Shown here: positions 59,868 to 64,000 of the stretch, one piece after another
Layout: each line of letters begins with the position of its first letter
How positions within the stretch are numbered: position 1 is the stretch's first letter
The notes under the pieces: generated by a model
What the model was told of the DNA's origin: nothing
The model's database searches: none
Seen by the model: the letters and a program-made list of their open reading frames with translations, nothing else
Assembly (NCBI RefSeq): GCF_023015765.1
Contig: NZ_JALKAL010000009.1
Location: 81,482-145,481, forward strand
Origin: Ornithinimicrobium sp. F0845
GTDB taxonomy: Bacteria > Actinomycetota > Actinomycetes > Actinomycetales > Dermatophilaceae
Direction of reading: 5' to 3'
DNA length: 64,000 nucleotides
Program-made: the position numbers and the translations under genes

Positions 59868-59957
59868 TCAGTTCTGCACGGCGGCGAAGGCCAGGCAGGC
59901 CAGCAGCAGGAAGATGCTCGCCGCCAGGGCGATGCGGGTCAGATACGTATGACGCAT
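59868..59957 (-). CDS. 29-residue single-pass membrane peptide
   Basis: A very short ORF with a perfect GGGAGGAGG-type ribosome site seven bases before the ATG at 59957. The product has a basic start (MRHTYLTR), a single membrane helix (IALAASIFLLLACLAFAA) and a short Val-Gln-Asn end. It lies 40 bases downstream of the ferric-reductase-like gene on the same strand and is probably translated as a small membrane partner. It is easily missed because of its size. No homologue can be named. Confidence 0.6.
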   Translation of the reverse strand: MRHTYLTRIALAASIFLLLACLAFAAVQN

Positions 59958-59997
59958 GGTTCCTCCTCCCGGTGCCTGCGCGAGTGCCGTGGCCCGG

Positions 59998-61308
59998 TCA
60001 CACCCAGTCGAATCGTTCGGTGTGGACACGGTCGCCGGGGACGCCCAGCCCGACGAGCGACTCCTCCACGGCCTTGAGCATCGGCACGGGCCCGCACGCG
60101 AAGTATTGGAACCGACGGTAGCCGTCGGGCAGGTGCCGGGCCATGATCTGCGCGTCGAGGTAGCCAACCTCCCCCTCCCATCCCGGCGGGGGGTTCTCCA
60201 GCACGTAGACGACGCGGAGGTCGAGGCGTTCCCGGAGCGCCTCGATCCGCTCGTGCAGGATGATGCTGTCCTGGTCGCGGGCGCCGACGAACAGCACGAC
60301 GGGACGGGCGTCGGACCGGTCGGCGAGGGTCTCCACCATGCTCAGCGCCGGGGCGACCCCGACGCCACCGGCCACCAGGCCGTAGCCCGCTCCCTCGGCG
60401 TGGTCGATGCTGAAGACGCCGTGCGGGCCGTCCAGGTGGACGACGGTCCCCGGCTGCGCCTCCGCCACGCTCGAGGTGAAGTCCCCGATCGCCTTGATGG
60501 CCATCGACACCTCATCGGACCGTTCGGCGCTGGAACTGAAGGAGAAGGGGTGCGAGGTGATCAGGAATGGCGAGCGGCCGATCGAGATCCACGCGAACTG
60601 ACCGGGGGCGAACTGCATCCCGTCGTGGCCCTGGGGCCGCAGGGTGATCACCGTCGTCCGGTCCGCCTCGGGCCGCGCCTCGTGGATCACCCACGGCCGG
60701 CGACGCAGCCGCAGCGGACGGATGACGCGGACCCACAGCAGCACCCAGACGAAGGCCGCCGCCATCACGACCCAGAGAGCACGCTTCCACGCCGTGTCGA
60801 CGTAGTGGTCAACGAGCAGCACGTGCACCACCGCCGCCACCACGGCGACGACGGCGAGGACAGCGTGCAGCACCTGCCACCACTCGTAGCTCAGGCGCAG
60901 CCGGCGCCGCCACACCGAGGTCACGATGAGCAGGAGCAAGGCCGCCACCGCGACACCACCGACCACCACCAGGGGCGGCGTGTCGCTCGGGGTGAAGGGG
61001 TTGGCCTGGCTCCAGTCCGCCGACAGCGCCACGTGGACGAGGACGAAGATGAGGCCCGTCGTCCCGATGTAGCGGTGGAAGTCGATCACCGCATCGGTCC
61101 CGAACGGCTCTGCGATCTGCCGGACCCGGGCGACCAGTGCGAACTCGACCCCCATCAGCGCCAGCCCGACGAAGCCGAGAGCGACCGAGAAGTCGGTCCA
61201 GAAGCCCTGCCCGGGCTGGCTCGCACCCACCAGCGCGAAGACGAGCGGGGCCACGCAGACGCCGATGAAGATCGCAATCCACGACATGCCTCGGACGACG
61301 CTGGTCAT
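59998..61308 (-). CDS. Ferric-reductase-like transmembrane flavoprotein
   Basis: A 436-residue protein. The first 200 residues form about six membrane helices with the ferric-reductase-like haem-binding His residues (DFHRYIGTTGLIFVLVHVAL near 78 and LHAVLAV near 145). The C-terminal half is a ferredoxin-NADP-reductase-like module: an FAD-binding domain (SHPFSFSSS near 255) and an NAD-binding domain (VAGGVGVAPALSMVETLADR near 315 and FACGPVPMLKAVEE near 400). It would move electrons from NAD(P)H across the membrane. The ATG at 61308 has GGGAG upstream. Ferric iron or a quinone/haem acceptor are possible substrates. Confidence 0.85.
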   Translation of the reverse strand: MTSVVRGMSWIAIFIGVCVAPLVFALVGASQPGQGFWTDFSVALGFVGLALMGVEFALVARVRQIAEPFGTDAVIDFHRYIGTTGLIFVLVHVALSADWSQANPFTPSDTPPLVVVGGVAVAALLLLIVTSVWRRRLRLSYEWWQVLHAVLAVVAVVAAVVHVLLVDHYVDTAWKRALWVVMAAAFVWVLLWVRVIRPLRLRRRPWVIHEARPEADRTTVITLRPQGHDGMQFAPGQFAWISIGRSPFLITSHPFSFSSSAERSDEVSMAIKAIGDFTSSVAEAQPGTVVHLDGPHGVFSIDHAEGAGYGLVAGGVGVAPALSMVETLADRSDARPVVLFVGARDQDSIILHERIEALRERLDLRVVYVLENPPPGWEGEVGYLDAQIMARHLPDGYRRFQYFACGPVPMLKAVEESLVGLGVPGDRVHTERFDWV

Positions 61309-61327
61309 CGTGCTCCCTTCGGCCCGG

Positions 61328-61768
61328 TCACCGTGTTCGACGCGGGGCGACGTGGGCAAGCACTCGTGACCACATCGGGACGATGAGATCGTGCCCCCCG
61401 TCGGGAACCATCTCCAGGCGTGCGTCCGGTAGCGCGCGTTGCCACTGGCGACCGGTCCGTGACCCGGTCTGTGGATCCCGGGCGCCGAAGAGAAGAAGCG
61501 TCTTGGCTGCCACCATGGTGAGGTCGAGGCTATCGGAGTCCTCCACGTAGGGAACCGAAGCGAGGACGAGCCTCGGGATCTGAGGGTTGTCTGCGGCCAT
61601 CTCGAGCGCCTCGAGCCCGGCAGTAGACCACCCGACGATGCCGATGGTCGAGTCATCGGGAACGTCCACGAGCCGGACCCGCCGCCGCTCCGTCTCCTCC
61701 GGGTCGGGGTCGAGGAAGAGGCCCCCACCTGGCACGCGAACGACGACGGTGGCAGGGCTGTCCGACAT
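61328..61768 (-). CDS. Short alpha/beta-hydrolase-like protein
   Basis: A 146-residue protein resembling the core of alpha/beta hydrolases: GIVGWSTAGLEALEMA near 43-58 contains the nucleophile-elbow-like Ser, LVLASVPYVEDSDSLDLT near 66 lies where an Asp is expected, and VPDGGHDLIVPM near 120 carries a terminal His. At 146 residues it lacks the usual N-terminal strands and lid, so it is either a minimal hydrolase or a remnant. It lies 20 bases before the reductase on the same strand and is probably co-transcribed with it. Confidence 0.65.
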   Translation of the reverse strand: MSDSPATVVVRVPGGGLFLDPDPEETERRRVRLVDVPDDSTIGIVGWSTAGLEALEMAADNPQIPRLVLASVPYVEDSDSLDLTMVAAKTLLLFGARDPQTGSRTGRQWQRALPDARLEMVPDGGHDLIVPMWSRVLAHVAPRRTR

Positions 61769-61938
61769 GACCGAAGGGTCCCAGCGGTGGGTGCCGCTGT
61801 CAACGAAGTGGACCTGATTCGTCAGTCACCTTCCCAGCGGTCTGCTGCGTACCCACCATCCGTGTCGACGGTCGGGAACCGGTCACCTTTCAGGCCAGAT
61901 TGGGGCAGCGTTCTCGGGTGCGGGACGACACTGAACTC

Positions 61939-62169
61939 ATGTCCAAGACTCGTGTCGTCGCGGACCATCGCATCATGGGCGGCGTGCCCTGCGTGCGCGG
62001 CACCCGGATACCGGTCGCCACCATCGTCGGGCTCTTGGCACAAGGCCGCACTGTGGAACAGATCCTCTCCGACTACCCCCAGCTCGTCGCCGACGACGTG
62101 CAGGCCAGCCTGGAGTTCGCCGCCCTCGCCGTCAGCGAACGGCAGGTCCCTCTGCGCACCACAGCGTGA
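61939..62169 (+). CDS. DUF433 family antitoxin-like protein
   Basis: A 76-residue DUF433 protein, starting SKTRVVADHRIMGGVPCVRGTRIPVATIVGLLAQG and ending in an amphipathic helix. DUF433 proteins are the antitoxin half of two-gene systems whose toxin is a PIN-like nuclease. The ATG at 61939 gives the standard family length; an in-frame start at 61900 has no support. Its stop codon overlaps a GTG that begins a short toxin-like ORF, the usual coupling, but that ORF is broken. Confidence 0.85.
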   Translation: MSKTRVVADHRIMGGVPCVRGTRIPVATIVGLLAQGRTVEQILSDYPQLVADDVQASLEFAALAVSERQVPLRTTA

Positions 62170-62249
62170 GATTTCTGCTGGACGAGTGCCTCAGCACCCG
62201 CCTGACCGGCAGCACCCCAGCCCTGTGCATGCTGTACCGACCGGCCTAA
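62166..62249 (+). pseudogene. Truncated PIN-like (DUF5615-type) toxin remnant
   Basis: GTG overlapping the DUF433 stop begins MRFLLDECLSTRLTG, which is the N-terminal strand and active-site Asp region of DUF5615 PIN-like toxins. The reading then departs from the family and stops after 27 codons, so the toxin is truncated. It probably leaves the antitoxin without a partner. The remaining intergenic DNA shows no continuation of the toxin. Confidence 0.65.
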
Positions 62250-62416
62250 CCCCTCCCGGAAGCGTGCTGGAGTCAGACGAGGCAGACGCACCGAGCCCGC
62301 GCAGCCACGCTGCTACTGATGTGAGCCGAGGGACCTGTTCACAGGAGTGTTCGGAGGGTACGGTCACGGCTATATGGATGTCAGTGCACCCGACCTAGCG
62401 AGGAGGAATCGAGCCC

Positions 62417-62683
62417 ATGCCAGAGCATGAGAAGACGTCAGAGGCACCACGGCCTGACGACGCCGGAACTCACTCTCCGTCTGATCCAGGCGTGGTGAGT
62501 CCGACTGACCCGAACCCTGTCGACGGGCAGAGTCTGGGCTTGCCGTTCAACCGGGAAACATGGCTGGGAGTCGACGACGTGAGCACCCCCATCCCGTTCG
62601 AGGAGGTCGTCGGCCAAACGCATGCCTACAGCGGCGAGGCAACGCCCCCACCGCACGAGGCGTTCTATCTCGACTCCGATTAG
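62417..62683 (+). CDS. Unrecognised small acidic protein
   Basis: An 88-residue protein rich in Pro, Asp, Ser and Thr with no membrane helix or recognisable domain. The most structured-looking stretch is NRETWLGVDDVSTPIPFEEVVGQTHAYSGE near 45-72. An AGGAGG ribosome site lies about ten bases before the ATG at 62417. A TATATG element near 62372 may be its promoter. The low-GC setting and lack of a family suggest a recently acquired gene. Confidence 0.5.
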   Translation: MPEHEKTSEAPRPDDAGTHSPSDPGVVSPTDPNPVDGQSLGLPFNRETWLGVDDVSTPIPFEEVVGQTHAYSGEATPPPHEAFYLDSD

Positions 62684-62900
62684 GTATCCCGCGTCCACAG
62701 TATCTGGCGGCCCCAACGTTGGCCGGGGGCGATGAACTCCAGACAGGCGCGCTCCTCGAAACCATTCACGGCGGGGCGAATTCAATCGGACTGACGCGCC
62801 CATCTAAAACCCGGCAGGCGTGCGAGCTGGCCGCGGCAAAGTCGGACGTGGACTGCCGGACGCTTAGAGAGTGTCGGTGTCCCCCACTACCCTCTTGCTC

Positions 62901-63308
62901 ATGGACTGGGCGACGGTGTTGTCACTAGCTTCCGCGGGGCTCGGGGTCGCGGCACTTGCGGTGGGAGTCCCCGCACTTGTGTGGGCTCGGCGAGCAGAGC
63001 AACGGGCTAGGGAACGGCACAACGTTCAGTGGACCGTGTGGTGGTGCGATTCAGGGCAGCTACACGTGAAGAACGTGGGTAAGCACGCGGCGCGACACGT
63101 CGTGATGCAGGTGGAACCAAGTCACGGCCAGGCCGAGGATCAGAGCGCCGAAATCGTCGACGCTGGCCATATGCTCACGTTCGAGATTCCTGAGCTTACA
63201 GACCCGCTGGCAGACGGATTCGCGCACGTAAACATCGACTGGGAAACGGATCACGGCACAGTCCGTTCGACGTGTCAGACACTCGAGCGCGTAGATACAC
63301 GGGTGTAG
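62901..63308 (+). CDS. Unrecognised single-pass membrane protein with cytoplasmic beta-domain
   Basis: A 135-residue protein with an N-terminal membrane helix (about residues 5-28, ending in the basic WARRAEQRARERHN) and a soluble part of about 90 residues with beta-rich composition (VQWTVWWCDSGQLHVKNVGKHAARHVVMQVEP). The LHVKNVGKHAAR stretch is reminiscent of Asn-x-Gly-type beta-sandwich proteins. The ATG at 62901 follows TACCCT by seven bases. A GTG start upstream would add residues but lacks support. Function unknown. Confidence 0.5.
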   Translation: MDWATVLSLASAGLGVAALAVGVPALVWARRAEQRARERHNVQWTVWWCDSGQLHVKNVGKHAARHVVMQVEPSHGQAEDQSAEIVDAGHMLTFEIPELTDPLADGFAHVNIDWETDHGTVRSTCQTLERVDTRV

Positions 63309-63386
63309 CTCGTGGAGGCGTTCGCCCAGAAGACGGAGATTCAGCACTCTTGGTGGTCGCCATCAGGGCTGAGACAGGAGAACTGA

Positions 63387-63758
63387 ATGCCCTACGACGA
63401 CGCCCCCGAGACTCCCATCTCACGGGAGGACGCCGTAGCTGGTGTACGCGCGTACATCGCCGAACGACGGTCTGCGGGCGTGATGATGGCGGAAGCGTTC
63501 ACCAGCATCGAACTGATCGAAGGAGTCCTTACTACCACCTGGAACGAGGACGCAGTAGGCAAGGAGAAGAGCGAAGTGCTGCTGGAGCTCAACCCCTTCG
63601 AGAACCTAGCCACGTTCATCGGTACCCCGTTGGCCTTCGAGAATGAACAGGGACGTCAGATCCGACAGCACGTCCACGCGGTATCCGTCGTCGGGCCCTT
63701 CGGCGTCGGCACCTTGACAACTCAGGAGATCTACCAACGCGCGACAGGGCTTCCCTAG
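63387..63758 (+). CDS. Unrecognised small soluble protein
   Basis: A 123-residue protein with a helical N-terminal half (SREDAVAGVRAYIAERRSAGVMMAEAFTSIELIEGVLTTTWNED) and a mixed C-terminal half. There is no membrane segment or signal peptide, and I do not recognise a family. The ATG at 63387 has an AGGAG ribosome site seven bases upstream. With its two left neighbours it makes a run of short genes of unknown function in the low-GC tail. Confidence 0.5.
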   Translation: MPYDDAPETPISREDAVAGVRAYIAERRSAGVMMAEAFTSIELIEGVLTTTWNEDAVGKEKSEVLLELNPFENLATFIGTPLAFENEQGRQIRQHVHAVSVVGPFGVGTLTTQEIYQRATGLP

Positions 63759-63810
63759 ACAGCCTCGGGGACCTCCGCAACGCCGTTGATGCAGCAGACA
63801 TCCCAGGTTT

Positions 63811-63830
63811 TGAGCGTGCGGCCACGCTCA
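63811..63830. terminator. Hairpin after the last complete small gene
   Basis: TGAGCGTG and CACGCTCA form an 8-bp perfect stem around a four-base loop, 52 bases past the stop at 63758. TTTT precedes it and no U-tract follows on the plus strand, so its direction is unclear. Confidence 0.4.
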
Positions 63831-63923
63831 GCGGCAAGACCGGACGAGCGTAGCCGTCCTCCACGCGGCAAATCCGGTCGTGGCGATCGGGCGGACCGGC
63901 GGCCGTCCGTGCAAAGATCCGGC

Positions 63924-64000
63924 TGTGAGGAACACCAGGGTGCGAGCCACCGTAGTGATGACCCTCGTAGTCGTTACGGGCTCTGTGGCCCTGTTCGTCG
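63924..64000 (+). CDS. Start of a secreted or membrane protein, cut by the window edge
   Basis: GTG at 63924 opens a frame that runs to the window end without a stop: basic residues (RNTRVRA) followed by a hydrophobic stretch (VVMTLVVVTGSVALFV). It is a signal peptide or membrane anchor. An AAGAT element lies upstream. Only 25 residues are visible, so the product cannot be named. Confidence 0.45.

Noticed and set aside
63616..63864. Minus-strand frame of 82 codons opposite the last small gene
   Set aside because: Arg/Ser-rich shadow composition without any start signal.

Overview
The window is about 70% GC, gene-dense chromosomal DNA of an actinobacterium. The evidence is a complete Pup-proteasome gene set (dop, pup, prcB, prcA, pafA, pafB, pafC, mpa), the mycothiol ligase mshC, a PimB-like mannosyltransferase, a twin-arginine translocase pair, a HelY-type helicase and an F420-type LLM oxidoreductase. 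Gene order and many family members look like Micrococcales (Intrasporangiaceae/Ornithinimicrobium type). That placement is inference, because no rRNA or other taxonomic marker is present. I saw no tRNA, rRNA, CRISPR array or insertion sequence.

Layout. (1) 1-5.9 kb: the 5' part of an apolipoprotein N-acyltransferase gene, a DAHP synthase gene with a candidate aromatic-amino-acid attenuator (20-codon leader peptide with Tyr-Trp-Leu-Phe), an amidohydrolase, a lysine-2,3-aminomutase-like radical SAM protein and a YbaK deacylase. (2) 5.9-24.1 kb: RDD and PH-domain membrane proteins, an Lrp regulator, a 5'-3' exonuclease, then the long minus-strand Pup-proteasome neighbourhood (dop, pup, prcBA, pafA, two FKBP prolyl isomerases, DUF3866, pafBC, tatAC, a lipid kinase, helY). 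(3) 24.1-34.1 kb: a block lying between dop and mpa, with a TetR/MFS pair (the MFS protein carries a C-terminal carboxypeptidase-regulatory-like tail) and a LytS/LytTR two-component system followed by two sodium:solute symporter systems. (4) 34.1-40.5 kb: mpa, trmI, a secreted cupin with a divergent LuxR regulator, a site-2-type protease and a RecB-family nuclease. (5) 40.5-51.7 kb: HAD phosphatase, PAC2, TetR, pimB-like, mshC and the conserved operon of an SCO1664-family protein, DUF3090, histidine phosphatase, LLM oxidoreductase and an acidic repeat protein, then DUF5703 and an M20 dipeptidase. (6) 51.7-56.4 kb: the nadABC NAD synthesis operon with an adjacent NrtR-like regulator. (7) 56.4-61.8 kb: TetR/MFS efflux operon, cytochrome P450, and a ferric-reductase-like flavoprotein with a 29-residue membrane peptide. 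(8) 61.8-64.0 kb: a lower-GC accessory tail with a DUF433 antitoxin, a truncated toxin remnant, three unrecognised small genes and the start of a secreted or membrane protein.

Two features run through the whole window. Many genes have a TAnnnT -10 hexamer ending 6 to 8 bases before the start codon, which implies widespread leaderless transcription. The word GTATG/CATAC recurs about every 1 to 2 kb on both strands and coincides with otherwise rare codons. The most interesting new-looking signals are the aroG leader attenuator, a paired 32-bp element shared by the helY upstream region and the pafB-pafC junction, a proline-rich mini-ORF coupled to a symporter operon, a triplicated nadB start region, and the decayed toxin-antitoxin pair in the accessory tail.
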